Positions 1 to 9,817 of a stretch of 64,000 nt of DNA are shown in pieces. Source of the stretch: Microbacterium sp. LWH13-1.2 (GTDB lineage: Bacteria; Actinomycetota; Actinomycetes; Actinomycetales; Microbacteriaceae); assembly GCF_038397735.1 (NCBI RefSeq), contig NZ_CP151635.1, positions 2,108,001-2,172,000 on the forward strand. The letters are read 5' to 3'. The notes under the pieces were generated by a model. It had not been told where the DNA came from. It did no database searches and worked only from the letters and a program-made list of their open reading frames with translations. Numbering within the stretch: position 1 is the first letter of the stretch; every line of letters starts with the position of its first letter. The position numbers and the translations under genes were made by a program.

Positions 1-1086
1 TCCGAGCGCGGCACCCGCCCGGGCGAGAGCTGTGATGGCCAGCCCGTTCCAGCCCGTGATGACCTTGCCGTCGACGGCCGGCGGCTCGAGTCCCGCACGT
101 TCCGACACCGGCCGCAGGTAGTACCCGCCCTCGCTGCGCTGACCGTCGATCCACGACTCCGAATCCTGAGCGGCACCGAATCCGCCGTCGTCGCGGCGCA
201 GAGCGCCCATGAGGAAGGCCGCGACTCCGCGCGCGGTCGGCTCGTCCCCCGCGTCCAGCGCCACGAGCAGCAGCTGGGCGTTGTCGGTCAGCATCCGCTC
301 GTAGTGCGGCACGGTCCAGTCGCGCTGGGTCGCGTAGCGGAAGAAGCCGCCGTCGGCATCGCGCAGATCGGATGCCGACATCGCGGCGAGGGCCCGGTCT
401 GCCGCGGCGGCGGCATCCGGAGCCTCGCGTCGCACGAGCGGGGTCTGCAGCAGCCCCAGGGTCGTCGCCACCGGGAACTTCGGCGCACCGCCGAATCCGC
501 CGAACATCGAGTCCTCGCGCTGGGCGATCGTGTCGGCGGCCGCGGCGAGGGCCGCAGCATCCGGCAGCTCGGAGGGAGTCGAGGCCGCCGCCCTGGCGAG
601 CGCCTCGGTCACCGCATCCGCCGATTCCTCGGCCTGCGCGCGGCGCACGGTCCATGCCTCGTTCACCGCCGCGAGCACGTCGCGGAACGCCGGCATCGGC
701 TGCCGGGCCTCGGGAGGCCAGTACGTGCCGGCGTAGAAGGTGCGCCCTCGCGGCGTCGTGAACACCGTCAGCGGCCAGCCGAGATTCTGCGTGAACGCGG
801 ATGCCGCGGCCATGTAGGCGCCGTCGACGTCCGGGTGCTCCTCGCGGTCGACCTTGATCGCCACGAAGTCGCGGTTGATCAGCGCCGCCGTCGCCGGGTC
901 GGCGAACGACTCCCTCGCCATCACGTGGCACCAGTGGCAGGTGGAGTAGCCGATCGAGATCAGCAGCGGCACGTCGCGGCGCTGCGCCTCGGCGAAGGCC
1001 TCGGGCCCCCATGGATACCAGTCGACGGGGTTGTCGGCGTGTGCCCGCAGGTACGGGCTGAGCGTGTCGGCGAGCCTGTTGGTCAT
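1..1086 (-). CDS. DUF255/YyaL-type thioredoxin-fold protein, C-terminus cut by window edge
   Basis: About 362 residues are visible from ATG at 1086; the reading frame is still open at base 1, so the C-terminal part lies outside. The N-terminus ([18 protein letters not shown]) and the thioredoxin-like motif [11 protein letters not shown] near residues 47-57 are hallmarks of the DUF255 (YyaL/SSP411/spermatogenesis-associated 20) family, which couples a thioredoxin domain to an (alpha/alpha)6 barrel; [10 protein letters not shown] is also typical. The biological role of the family is unsettled. The start is supported by TAGCGT at 1093-1098, exactly 6 nt upstream, which suggests a leaderless transcript. 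Family assignment is secure; function is not. Confidence 0.88.
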   Translation of the reverse strand, partial: MTNRLADTLSPYLRAHADNPVDWYPWGPEAFAEAQRRDVPLLISIGYSTCHWCHVMARESFADPATAALINRDFVAIKVDREEHPDVDGAYMAAASAFTQNLGWPLTVFTTPRGRTFYAGTYWPPEARQPMPAFRDVLAAVNEAWTVRRAQAEESADAVTEALARAAASTPSELPDAAALAAAADTIAQREDSMFGGFGGAPKFPVATTLGLLQTPLVRREAPDAAAAADRALAAMSASDLRDADGGFFRYATQRDWTVPHYERMLTDNAQLLLVALDAGDEPTARGVAAFLMGALRRDDGGFGAAQDSESWIDGQRSEGGYYLRPVSERAGLEPPAVDGKVITGWNGLAITALARAGAALG

Positions 1087-1104
1087 GGGCTCACGCTACG
1101 CCGA

Positions 1105-1677
1105 TCAGGAGACGAGGAGCTGCTCCGCGGGCCGTGACGCCGCGTAGCCGACGAGAGGCAGTGCTCGTTCGGTGGCAAGGGCGATGCGCGAGTGCAGCAC
1201 GTCCGACGCGATCACGTAGCCGTCGAAGTCCGTGTCGCTGGCGTAGACGCCGAGCGGCAGGGTCAGCGCCTGGAAGAACGCGAACAGCGGCCGCAGCTGG
1301 TGCTCGATGATCAGCGCGTGACGCTCGCCGCCACCGGTCGCCGCGAGCAGCACCGGCTTGCCGACGAGCTCGTACTGACCGACGAAGTCGAACAGGTGCT
1401 TGAACAGGCCGGTGAACGAGGCCCGGTAGACGGGGCTGCCGACGATCAGCAGATCTGCCGCCTCGATGGCCAGGAGCTTCTCCTCGACATTCGCCGGAAG
1501 GCGGTCACGGCGCAGGGCCCCCGCGAGCGAAGGCCCGATGTCGGTGAGCTCGATGACCTCAATCTCGACCTCGGCACGCTCGGCGACGGCCGCGGCGATC
1601 GCACGGACGAGCGCCGTGGTCTTGCTGGGCTCGTGCAGAGAGCCGGACACGGCGACGACGCGGTAGGGAGCTGTCAT
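1105..1677 (-). CDS. NADPH-dependent FMN reductase (SsuE/MsuE-like)
   Basis: 190 residues. The N-terminus YRVVAVSGSLHEPSKTTAL is the FMN-phosphate-binding loop of the flavodoxin-like NADPH:FMN reductase family, and LLIVGSPVYRASFTGLFKHLFD is the conserved segment around the second flavin contact. Such enzymes supply reduced FMN to two-component monooxygenases such as SsuD or MsuD. Two candidate partners (LLM monooxygenases at 8682-9812 and 17072-18127) lie in the same window, but not in the same operon. The start is placed at ATG 1677 because TAGCGT (1685-1690) sits 7 nt upstream; in-frame codons further upstream run into a terminator hairpin. The physiological partner is inferred. Confidence 0.85.
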   Translation of the reverse strand: MTAPYRVVAVSGSLHEPSKTTALVRAIAAAVAERAEVEIEVIELTDIGPSLAGALRRDRLPANVEEKLLAIEAADLLIVGSPVYRASFTGLFKHLFDFVGQYELVGKPVLLAATGGGERHALIIEHQLRPLFAFFQALTLPLGVYASDTDFDGYVIASDVLHSRIALATERALPLVGYAASRPAEQLLVS

Positions 1678-1698
1678 GCCGTTGACGCTACTCACGAC

Positions 1699-1733
1699 GA
1701 CGCCCCGTGTCGCGAGGAGCGACACGGGGCGTC
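1699..1733 (-). terminator. Rho-independent terminator-like hairpin
   Basis: Perfect 14-bp stem: GACGCCCCGTGTCG at 1699-1712 pairs with its exact complement at 1720-1733 around a 7-nt loop. It follows the stop of the minus-strand aldo/keto reductase (1754) and precedes the next minus-strand gene, so it probably separates the two transcripts. There is no long U tract, as is common in high-GC actinobacteria. Confidence 0.8.
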
Positions 1734-1753
1734 ATCTGTCGAAACGGAACGCC

Positions 1754-2599
<846 letters not shown>

Positions 2600-3787
2600 C
2601 TAGGACCCTGTGATGACAGGCGGGCCCGCCGGCACCGAAGCCATCTTCTGCGCGGCCCTGCCCACCAGCCGTTCGAGGGGCCCCCGACCCACCAGGATCG
2701 ACCACAGCGTCGTGGCCAGGAGCAGGCAGATCGCCGTCGCCGCCCAGAAGGCGTTGCTCGAGAAGAACCCGCCGGGTCCGCCGATCAGCGCGACCGAGAG
2801 CACGTGAACGCTGTATGCCGTCAACGGCATGGATCCGAGTGCGCCCAGCGGGAGCAGCACCCAGCGCAGCGGACGACTGAGCAGCACGCACAGCGCGATG
2901 ACACACAGGGCGAAGCCGCCGGAGCCGAGGATCTCGGCCGTGCCGCCGGAGTGCGGATCGACTCCGAAGATCGCTCGGAGCACCGCCCCCAGCGGATCCG
3001 CTGCGGCGAGCGCATCCGGGTAGGTGCTCCATCCCGATGCCGCTCCTGAGCCCTGAGCCCACCCTCCCTTCGAGGACGAGCCGGTGATCCCCGCGACCGC
3101 TCCGACGAGGCCGAGTCCGTAACCGGTGATCATGAGGCCGACGCCCGCGCCGAAGGTGATGGCAGCGGTCTCGAGCTTCTCGACGTGCAGCCGCCCGAGG
3201 GCCATGCCCGCCAGCACGAAGGCGAGCCATGCGGTGATCGGGTACGAGCCGTAGAGCACGAGGCTGATGCCGGCGCCGTAGGGGTTGAGGGTCAGGGCGG
3301 CGAGCAGCGCCAGCAGCGCCGGCGCCGCGAGCGCGAGGATGCCCGCGGTGATCAGCAGCTTCCAGGGCTGCCACCGCAGGAAGGGGATGACGGCGACGTA
3401 GAGCAATCCGTACAGGGTGAGGATCACCGCGATCGGGGTGTTCAGCATCTCGAGCGCGAGCCCGATCACGAAGATCACCGCACCGCGTCCGACGAGCTGC
3501 AGACGGATCGTCGGCATCCGCTCGGGAGCAGGCAGCGTGCTTCTCCCCGTCATCAGCGCGATCGAGATTCCCGCGAGCACCGCGAACAGGATCGACGATC
3601 GCCCGTGCACGAGATCGGTCCAGGTCGACAGATCGAACGGGTCGAACGCCTCGGTCTCGCCGATGTGCGCCCCGGCCATCCCCAGGATCGCGAGTCCTCT
3701 CGCGACGTCGAGACCGAGGATGCGGGGAGCCCGCCCGAACTCGTGGAACCACCGCGTTGCGGGAAGGGCTGTCGACACAGTGCTCAC
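2600..3787 (-). CDS. Multi-pass membrane protein, DUF1624/DUF418-type acyltransferase-like
   Basis: 395 residues. RILGLDVARGLAILGMAGAH near the N-terminus is the signature of the heparan-alpha-glucosaminide N-acetyltransferase-like (DUF1624) group, and the C-terminal PLTAYSVHVL resembles DUF418. About ten hydrophobic segments follow. These proteins are thought to move acyl groups across the membrane onto glycans, but the substrate here is unknown. I start the gene at GTG 3787 rather than ATG 3832: TACGAT lies exactly 6 nt before the GTG, and the ATG would lie inside the divergent hrpA. The transcript would be leaderless and share its -10 element with hrpA. Confidence 0.75.
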   Translation of the reverse strand: MSTVSTALPATRWFHEFGRAPRILGLDVARGLAILGMAGAHIGETEAFDPFDLSTWTDLVHGRSSILFAVLAGISIALMTGRSTLPAPERMPTIRLQLVGRGAVIFVIGLALEMLNTPIAVILTLYGLLYVAVIPFLRWQPWKLLITAGILALAAPALLALLAALTLNPYGAGISLVLYGSYPITAWLAFVLAGMALGRLHVEKLETAAITFGAGVGLMITGYGLGLVGAVAGITGSSSKGGWAQGSGAASGWSTYPDALAAADPLGAVLRAIFGVDPHSGGTAEILGSGGFALCVIALCVLLSRPLRWVLLPLGALGSMPLTAYSVHVLSVALIGGPGGFFSSNAFWAATAICLLLATTLWSILVGRGPLERLVGRAAQKMASVPAGPPVITGS

Positions 3788-3793
3788 GGATGA

Positions 3794-3803
3794 ATCGTAC
3801 GAT
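3794..3803. promoter_or_regulatory. Palindromic, apparently bidirectional -10 element (ATCGTACGAT)
   Basis: A perfect 10-bp palindrome that presents TACGAT on both strands. Leftward it lies 6 nt before GTG 3787 of the membrane protein. Rightward TACGAT (3798-3803) lies 9 nt before ATG 3813 of hrpA, with GGGAG between. One symmetric element may serve both divergent genes. Confidence 0.55.
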
Positions 3804-3812
3804 GGGAGTTCT

Positions 3813-6800
3813 ATGTCCTCCCCCGTGATCATCTATCCTCCCGAGCTGCCCGTCAGCGCCGCCAAGGACGAGATCGCCGACGCCATCCGCGACAACCAGG
3901 TGGTCATCGTCGCCGGAGCCACCGGGTCGGGCAAGACGACTCAGCTTCCGAAGATCTGCCTCGACCTCGGGCGCGAGCGCATCGCGCACACGCAGCCCCG
4001 TCGACTCGCCGCCCGCACGATCGCCGAACGCGTCGCTGAGGAGCTGCAGGTCGAGCTCGGCACCCTCGTCGGTTACAAGGTGCGCTTCACCGACAAGGTG
4101 TCGGACGAGACGCGCATCGCGCTGATGACCGACGGCATCCTGCTGAACGAGATCCACCGCGACCGGCTGCTCCGCCGCTACGACACGATCATCATCGACG
4201 AGGCGCACGAGCGCTCGCTCAATGTCGACTTCCTGCTCGGGTATCTCGTGCGCATCCTGCCGGAGCGCCCCGACCTCAAGGTCATCATCACGTCGGCGAC
4301 GATCGACCCCGAGAGCTTCGCCCGGCACTTCGCGACGCCGCAGGGAGATCCCGCGCCGGTCATCGAGGTGTCGGGGCGCACGTATCCGGTCGAGATCCGC
4401 TACCGGGCGCAGACGGAGGAGACCGAGGAGTCCGACGAGGTGACCGCGATCGTCGCGGCGCTGCGCGAGCTCGACAGGGAAGAACCGGGCGACGTGCTGG
4501 TGTTCCTCCCCGGCGAGGCCGAGATCCGGGATGCGGCGGATGCCGTGCGCGGCGCGTATTCGAAGGACCGCTCCCCCACCGAGGTGCTGCCGCTCTACGG
4601 GCGCCTGTCGGCCGCCGAGCAGCATCGGGTGTTCGAGAAGAGCCGGGTCGCCGGAGTGCGTCGCCGCGTGGTGCTCGCCACGAACGTCGCCGAGACCAGC
4701 CTCACGGTGCCGGGCATCCGCTACGTGATCGACACCGGCACCGCGCGCATCTCGCGCTACAGCAGCCGCTCGAAGGTGCAGCGTCTGCCGATCGAGGCGA
4801 TCTCGCAGGCCTCGGCGAACCAGCGCTCCGGCCGCGCTGGTCGCACGAGCGACGGCATCGCGATCCGCCTCTACAGCGAAGAGGACTTCGACAAGCGGGC
4901 GGAGTTCACCGAACCCGAGATCCTGCGCACCTCTCTCGCCTCCGTCATCCTGCAGATGCTGTCGCTCGGGTTCGGCGACATCACGGCGTTCCCGTTCCTG
5001 ACCCCGCCCGATTCCCGCGGCGTGAAGGCGGCCGTCGACCTGCTCACCGAGCTCGGCGCGGTGAGCGGCAGCGGCGACTCTCCGCGTCTCACCCGCATCG
5101 GCCGCGACATCTCGCGCATCCCCATCGACCCCCGCTTCGCCCGCATGCTCATCGAGGCGGGGCGCACCGCATCGGGGTCGTCGAACGTCACGCGCGACGT
5201 GCTCGCGATCGTGGCGGGGATGTCGATCCAGGACGTGCGCGAGCGTCCGTCGCAGGATGCCCCGCAGAGCGTGCGCGACGAGGCCGACAGGATGCACGCG
5301 CGCTTCGCCGATCCGACGAGCGACTTCCTCTCGATCCTCAACCTCTGGAACCACCTCAGGGAGCAGCAGCGCGAACTCGGCTCGAGCGCCTTCCGACGCC
5401 TCTGCCGCTCCGAGCACCTCAACTACGTCCGAGTGCGCGAGTGGTTCGACGTGCACCGCCAGCTGCGATCGCTCGTCCGCGAGAACGATGCCGGAGGCTC
5501 CGGCGCCGCGGATCCGGATGCGATCCACCGCGCCCTGCTCGCGGGCCTCCTGTCGCAGATCGGCATCCTCGACGAGCGGAACACGCCCGGCCGCGGCCAG
5601 AGCAAGACCCCGCCGAAGGATGCCAAGCGCCGTCAGGCCGAGTATCGCGGCGCACGCGGCATCCGCTTCTCGATCTTCCCCGGATCGGCCCTGCGCAAGA
5701 AGAGCCCGCCGGCGGTCATGGCCGCAGAGATCGTCGAGACCTCCCGCACCTACGCACGCACGGTCGCCGCGATCGATCCGGCCTGGGCCGAGGCGCTCGC
5801 GGGCGACCTCGCGAAGCGCCAGGTCACCGAGCCGCACTGGTCGAAGGATGCAGGGGCCGCCGTCGCCTACGAGAAAATGACCCTGTTCGGCGTCGAGATC
5901 ATCCCCCGCCGTCGCGTGCAGTTCGCCCGGATCGACCGCGCAGCCTCGCGCGAGATGTTCGTGCGGCATGCGCTGGTGGAGGGCGAATGGGATCCGACGC
6001 GCATCGACAAGCGCGTGAGCGCGTTCTGGCGCAGCAACGCCGAGCTGCGCAAGCGCCTCGAGAAGCTCGAGGAGAGGGAGCGCCGCCGCGACATCCTCGC
6101 GGGCGATGAGGCGGTCTTCCGGTTCTACGACGAGCGCATCCCGTCCGACGTCTTCGACGTGCGCTCGTTCGAGAAGTGGTGGCGCGAGCAGCTCGCCACG
6201 ACCCCGAAGCTGCTCGTGATGCGCGAGGCCGACCTTCTCGACGACGACAGCCGGGCCGACCAGAACGAATTCCCCACGAGGTGGACCCAGGGCGATCAGG
6301 TGCTCGGGCTCGCGTACCGCTTCGAACCGGGCGCCGCAGACGACGGCGTGAGCGTCGTGATCCCGCTCCCGCTGCTCGCGCAGATCGAGGACCGCGGTTT
6401 CGACTGGCAGGTGCCGGGGCTCCGAGCGGAACTCGTCACGGGTCTGCTGCGTGCGCTGCCGAAGGCGATCCGCCGTCACGTGGTCCCCGCTGCGGACTGG
6501 GCCGACAAGTTCGGCACCGAGCTCACGGGAGAAGGTCCGGAGTCGCACGGGGGGCTCCCCGTCCGCACGCTCAAAGAGGCACTCGCCCGCCTGATCCAGC
6601 CGCTCGCGAACCAGCTCGTCTCTGCCGCCGACTTCGAGGACGACCGGGTGCCGGCGCATCTGCGCATGAACTTCCGTGCCGTCGACGAGCGCGGGCGCGT
6701 CGCAGGTTCGAACCGCGACCTCAGCGCGCTGCAGGCCGAGCTCGCCGATCGGGCACGCAGCAGCGTGGCCCGCTCGATCGCGGCACCGCCCCGCCGCCCC

Positions 6801-7715
6801 GGCCCTGCGAAGGGACCGCAGCCCGCTGCTGCCGCCGCCTCGATAGAGAAGGACGGCCTCACCGCCTGGACCTTCGGCGACCTGCCCGACGTGCTCGACA
6901 CCCGCGTCGCCGGCGGCGTGGTCCGCGGCTACCCGGCGATCGTCGATCAGGGCAAGACCGTCTCGGTGCGCGTGGAGTCCACGGCCGATGCCGCGGCCGC
7001 AGCCACCCGCGCAGGAGTCCTGCGGCTGGTGCTGCTCGGCGTGCCCTCGCCGTCGTCCTACGTGCAGCAGCACCTCACGAGCCAGGAGAAGCTCGCACTC
7101 GCCGCATCTCCCTATCAGTCGGCCGCGGCGCTCATCGAGGACTGCCGAGCGGCCGTCGTGCACAACCTGATCGACAGGGCGCACCCCGGCGGCATCATCC
7201 GCACCGAGGACGAGTTCGCGCGCGTGCGCGACGCCGTATCGGCATCGCTCGTCGACGAGCTGTTCGCCTGCGTATCGCTCGTCGCCCGCATCCTCACCAA
7301 GACGCGTGACGTCGAACGCGGCATCAAGTCGCAGAACTCGCTCGCGCTGCTCGGCCCCCTCAATGACATCCGCACGCAGCTCTCGGGCCTGCTGCACCCG
7401 GGATTCGTCTCGGCGGCGGGCGTCGACCGTCTCGCGCACTTCCCGCGCTACCTCGACGGGATGCTCGACCGGCTGAAGACGCTGTCGAGCGAACCCGGCA
7501 AGGACCGCACCCGCATGAGCGAGTTCGAGCGCATGGCGAAGGTCTTCGAGGATGCCGGGGGCACGATCCCGCTCGCTCCGGATGCGCCGCCTGCGCTCGT
7601 CGAGACGCGCTGGCTGCTCGAGGAGTATCGCGTGAGCGTGTTCGCGCAGCGGCTCGGCACCGCACAGCCGGTCTCCCCGCAGCGCATCATGAAGGTGCTG
7701 TCCGCACGGGGGTAG
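3813..7715 (+). CDS. hrpA: ATP-dependent RNA helicase HrpA
   Basis: 1300 residues, the size of Escherichia coli HrpA. In order: P-loop GATGSGKTTQLP (residues about 35-46), motif Ia TQPRRLAART, DEAH box IIIDEAHERS (about 126-135), SAT motif TSATIDPESFARHF, helicase C-terminal motif VI QRSGRAGRTSDG, then ratchet (HA2), OB-fold and the long C-terminal DUF3418 region. HrpA-type DEAH helicases act on RNA and in E. coli rescue collided ribosomes. The start ATG 3813 has GGGAG upstream and a shared palindromic -10. The final TAG stop is embedded in the -10 box of the next gene. Confidence 0.96.
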   Translation: MSSPVIIYPPELPVSAAKDEIADAIRDNQVVIVAGATGSGKTTQLPKICLDLGRERIAHTQPRRLAARTIAERVAEELQVELGTLVGYKVRFTDKVSDETRIALMTDGILLNEIHRDRLLRRYDTIIIDEAHERSLNVDFLLGYLVRILPERPDLKVIITSATIDPESFARHFATPQGDPAPVIEVSGRTYPVEIRYRAQTEETEESDEVTAIVAALRELDREEPGDVLVFLPGEAEIRDAADAVRGAYSKDRSPTEVLPLYGRLSAAEQHRVFEKSRVAGVRRRVVLATNVAETSLTVPGIRYVIDTGTARISRYSSRSKVQRLPIEAISQASANQRSGRAGRTSDGIAIRLYSEEDFDKRAEFTEPEILRTSLASVILQMLSLGFGDITAFPFLTPPDSRGVKAAVDLLTELGAVSGSGDSPRLTRIGRDISRIPIDPRFARMLIEAGRTASGSSNVTRDVLAIVAGMSIQDVRERPSQDAPQSVRDEADRMHARFADPTSDFLSILNLWNHLREQQRELGSSAFRRLCRSEHLNYVRVREWFDVHRQLRSLVRENDAGGSGAADPDAIHRALLAGLLSQIGILDERNTPGRGQSKTPPKDAKRRQAEYRGARGIRFSIFPGSALRKKSPPAVMAAEIVETSRTYARTVAAIDPAWAEALAGDLAKRQVTEPHWSKDAGAAVAYEKMTLFGVEIIPRRRVQFARIDRAASREMFVRHALVEGEWDPTRIDKRVSAFWRSNAELRKRLEKLEERERRRDILAGDEAVFRFYDERIPSDVFDVRSFEKWWREQLATTPKLLVMREADLLDDDSRADQNEFPTRWTQGDQVLGLAYRFEPGAADDGVSVVIPLPLLAQIEDRGFDWQVPGLRAELVTGLLRALPKAIRRHVVPAADWADKFGTELTGEGPESHGGLPVRTLKEALARLIQPLANQLVSAADFEDDRVPAHLRMNFRAVDERGRVAGSNRDLSALQAELADRARSSVARSIAAPPRRPGPAKGPQPAAAAASIEKDGLTAWTFGDLPDVLDTRVAGGVVRGYPAIVDQGKTVSVRVESTADAAAAATRAGVLRLVLLGVPSPSSYVQQHLTSQEKLALAASPYQSAAALIEDCRAAVVHNLIDRAHPGGIIRTEDEFARVRDAVSASLVDELFACVSLVARILTKTRDVERGIKSQNSLALLGPLNDIRTQLSGLLHPGFVSAAGVDRLAHFPRYLDGMLDRLKTLSSEPGKDRTRMSEFERMAKVFEDAGGTIPLAPDAPPALVETRWLLEEYRVSVFAQRLGTAQPVSPQRIMKVLSARG

Positions 7716-7718
7716 CCT
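7713..7718 (+). promoter_or_regulatory. -10 box overlapping the hrpA stop codon
   Basis: TAGCCT, 6 nt before ATG 7725. The TAG at 7713-7715 is simultaneously the hrpA stop codon, so a promoter for the downstream gene is written into the end of hrpA. Confidence 0.5.
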
Positions 7719-7724
7719 GAAGAC

Positions 7725-8669
7725 ATGGCTCGCGCGATCGTCTACACAGAGTTCGGTTCCCCTGACGTGCTGCATCTGATCGAGACCCCCGATCCGATCG
7801 CTCTGAGCGGCGAGGCGGTGGTGCGCATCGAAGCCGCAGGGGTCAACCCGATCGATGCGAAGCTCCGTGGGGCCAAGCGCCCGTCGCCGCCCATCACCGA
7901 GCCGCGCGGCGTGGGCTTCGACGGCGCCGGTGTGATCGAGTCTCTCGGTGCCGGCGTCGACGCCTTCGCGGTGGGCGACCGCGTGGCCATCCGCGACACG
8001 GTCGGCACCTACTCGAGCCTGCTCGCCGTGCCGGTCGAGAAGCTCGTCGCGCTGCCCGATGCGGTCACCTCGGCTGAGGGCGCCGGAATCGGCATCCCCG
8101 CAGGGACCGCGTACCAGGTGCTCCGCTCGCTCGGGCTCGCGCAAGGCGACGTGCTGCTCGTGCACGGCGGCTCAGGCTCCGTCGGCCAGGCGGCCGTGCA
8201 GTTCGCCGTCGCCTGGGGTGCCACCGTGATCGCCACCGCCAGCCCTGCTCGACACGATCAGCTGCGCGAACTCGGCGCCACCCCCGTCTCCTACGGGGAC
8301 GGGCTGCTCGAGCGCGTGCGCGAAGCCGCTCCGGACGGCGTGACCGTCGCACTCGACTGCGCCGGCACCGACGAGGCGATCGAGACGTCGCTCGAACTGG
8401 TCGCCGACCGCGACCGCATCGCGACGATCGTGCGAGGCCCTGATGCCGCATCGTTCGGCATCCGCGCCTTCTCCGGCGGCTCCCCCACCCCGCTCACCGA
8501 GCAGGAGCTCGCCTGGCGAGCCGAAGCTCTTCAGGCCACGGTCGACCTGCTCGCGGCCGGCGACTTCACGATCGAGGTCGGCCCCGAGCTTCCCCTCGCC
8601 GAAGCGGCACAGGCCCACGAACTCGTGGAGTCCGGCGCCGCCTCGGGAAAGATCGTCCTGATCCCGTAG
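7725..8669 (+). CDS. Zinc-free MDR oxidoreductase (quinone reductase type)
   Basis: 314 residues. The N-terminal GroES-like domain (TPDPIALSGEAVVRIEAAGVNP region) and the NADP-binding glycine motif LLVHGGSGSVGQAAVQ (about 145-160) are typical of NADPH:quinone oxidoreductases of the medium-chain dehydrogenase superfamily. The catalytic-zinc cysteines are absent, as expected for this branch. The start ATG 7725 lies 6 nt after TAGCCT (7713-7718); the first three bases of that hexamer are the TAG stop of hrpA. It probably has its own leaderless transcript despite the 9-nt gap. The substrate is unknown. Confidence 0.9.
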   Translation: MARAIVYTEFGSPDVLHLIETPDPIALSGEAVVRIEAAGVNPIDAKLRGAKRPSPPITEPRGVGFDGAGVIESLGAGVDAFAVGDRVAIRDTVGTYSSLLAVPVEKLVALPDAVTSAEGAGIGIPAGTAYQVLRSLGLAQGDVLLVHGGSGSVGQAAVQFAVAWGATVIATASPARHDQLRELGATPVSYGDGLLERVREAAPDGVTVALDCAGTDEAIETSLELVADRDRIATIVRGPDAASFGIRAFSGGSPTPLTEQELAWRAEALQATVDLLAAGDFTIEVGPELPLAEAAQAHELVESGAASGKIVLIP

Positions 8670-8681
8670 CCGGATCGGCCG

Positions 8682-9812
8682 TCAGGCGACCCGCTCCTCG
8701 CGCTGCGCGGCCCGTGCCTCGTCACGCAGCCGAGCCCCTTCACGCAGTGCCGGAACCAGTTCCGCACCCCAGTCGCGCACATCGCCGAGGGGATCGAAAC
8801 CGCGGATGAGGAAGCGCGTCACGCCCAGGTCGTAGTACTTCAGCAGAGCCTCGGCCACCTGGGCGGGTGTGCCCACCGGTGCCGTGGAGTTCCCGGCCGG
8901 GCCCGTGAGCCTCGTGATGCCGAGCCACAGCCGCTCGTCGTGCACGTCACCGCGCCGGGCGGCCTGCTGAAGGCGGTCGGCGGACACGGGAACCGGCTCG
9001 TGCTGCGCCGGACGGGCGAACGTGAGGGTGTTGCCCGACGCCCGGCTCGCGATCACGGCCTCTGTCTCGGCGTAGATGCGATCGGCCTTCTCCCAGGCCT
9101 CGGCTTCGGTCGCAGCGATGATCGGCCGGGTCGACAGACTGAATTCGACGGTTCGGCCCTCGCGCGCAGCCGCGGCGCGAATGGTGCGGATGTGCTCCGC
9201 GACGTCTGCGAGGGGCTCGCCGAAGAGCATGTAGACGTCGGCACCCTTGGCCCCCACCTCGACCGCGCCATCAGACAGACCTCCGAAGAAGACGGGGATC
9301 CCGGCATCCGTTGCGGGCTTCACCGCGGAGAACGCCCCCTCGACCCGGTAGAAGTCACCGCGATAATCGAACGGCTCGTCGGACTCCAGTGTGCGACGAA
9401 GCACGTCGATGAACTCGCCCGTGCGCCGGTAGCGGTCGGCCTTCGCGCTGAAGTCGCCATCCCGACGCTGATCGGCCTCGCTTCCACCGCTGATGTGGTG
9501 GATCGCGACCCTCCCTCCGCCGGTGAGGTGGTCGAGAGTCGCGAGCTTGCGGGCGACGACCGTCGGGGCGACGAAGCCCGGCCGGTGGGCGATGAGCACC
9601 TTCAACCGTTCGGTCGAGTGCAGCGCTGCCGCCGCCACCGCGAATCCGTCGGGCGAGCTCGCGCTGTAGCCGATCAGCACACGGTCGAACCCCGCCTCTT
9701 CATGAGCTTGGGAGAACTCCCGAACATAGGCAGCGTCGACGACCGGTCCTTCGACGGCCTTCGACTCCGATCCGGCGGTCGTGGCGATCATTCCGAGCAG
9801 TTCGATGGGCAT
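8682..9812 (-). CDS. LLM-class flavin-dependent monooxygenase (alkanesulfonate monooxygenase-like)
   Basis: 376 residues. LKVLIAHRPGFVAPTVVARK, HHISGGSEADQRRDGD and IPVFFGGLSDGAVEVGAKGADVY are the characteristic segments of the SsuD-like luciferase family, which use FMNH2 and O2 to release sulfite from sulfonates. A good ribosome site (AGGAG, 8 nt before ATG 9812) fixes the start. It is the last gene of a six-gene minus-strand unit after a peptide/opine-type ABC importer, 5 nt downstream of an ATPase gene. This supports degradation of the imported compound inside the cell. Sulfonate or sulfone as substrate is an inference from family and neighbours (metY, second LLM gene). Confidence 0.88.
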   Translation of the reverse strand: MPIELLGMIATTAGSESKAVEGPVVDAAYVREFSQAHEEAGFDRVLIGYSASSPDGFAVAAAALHSTERLKVLIAHRPGFVAPTVVARKLATLDHLTGGGRVAIHHISGGSEADQRRDGDFSAKADRYRRTGEFIDVLRRTLESDEPFDYRGDFYRVEGAFSAVKPATDAGIPVFFGGLSDGAVEVGAKGADVYMLFGEPLADVAEHIRTIRAAAAREGRTVEFSLSTRPIIAATEAEAWEKADRIYAETEAVIASRASGNTLTFARPAQHEPVPVSADRLQQAARRGDVHDERLWLGITRLTGPAGNSTAPVGTPAQVAEALLKYYDLGVTRFLIRGFDPLGDVRDWGAELVPALREGARLRDEARAAQREERVA

Positions 9813-9817
9813 GTTCT

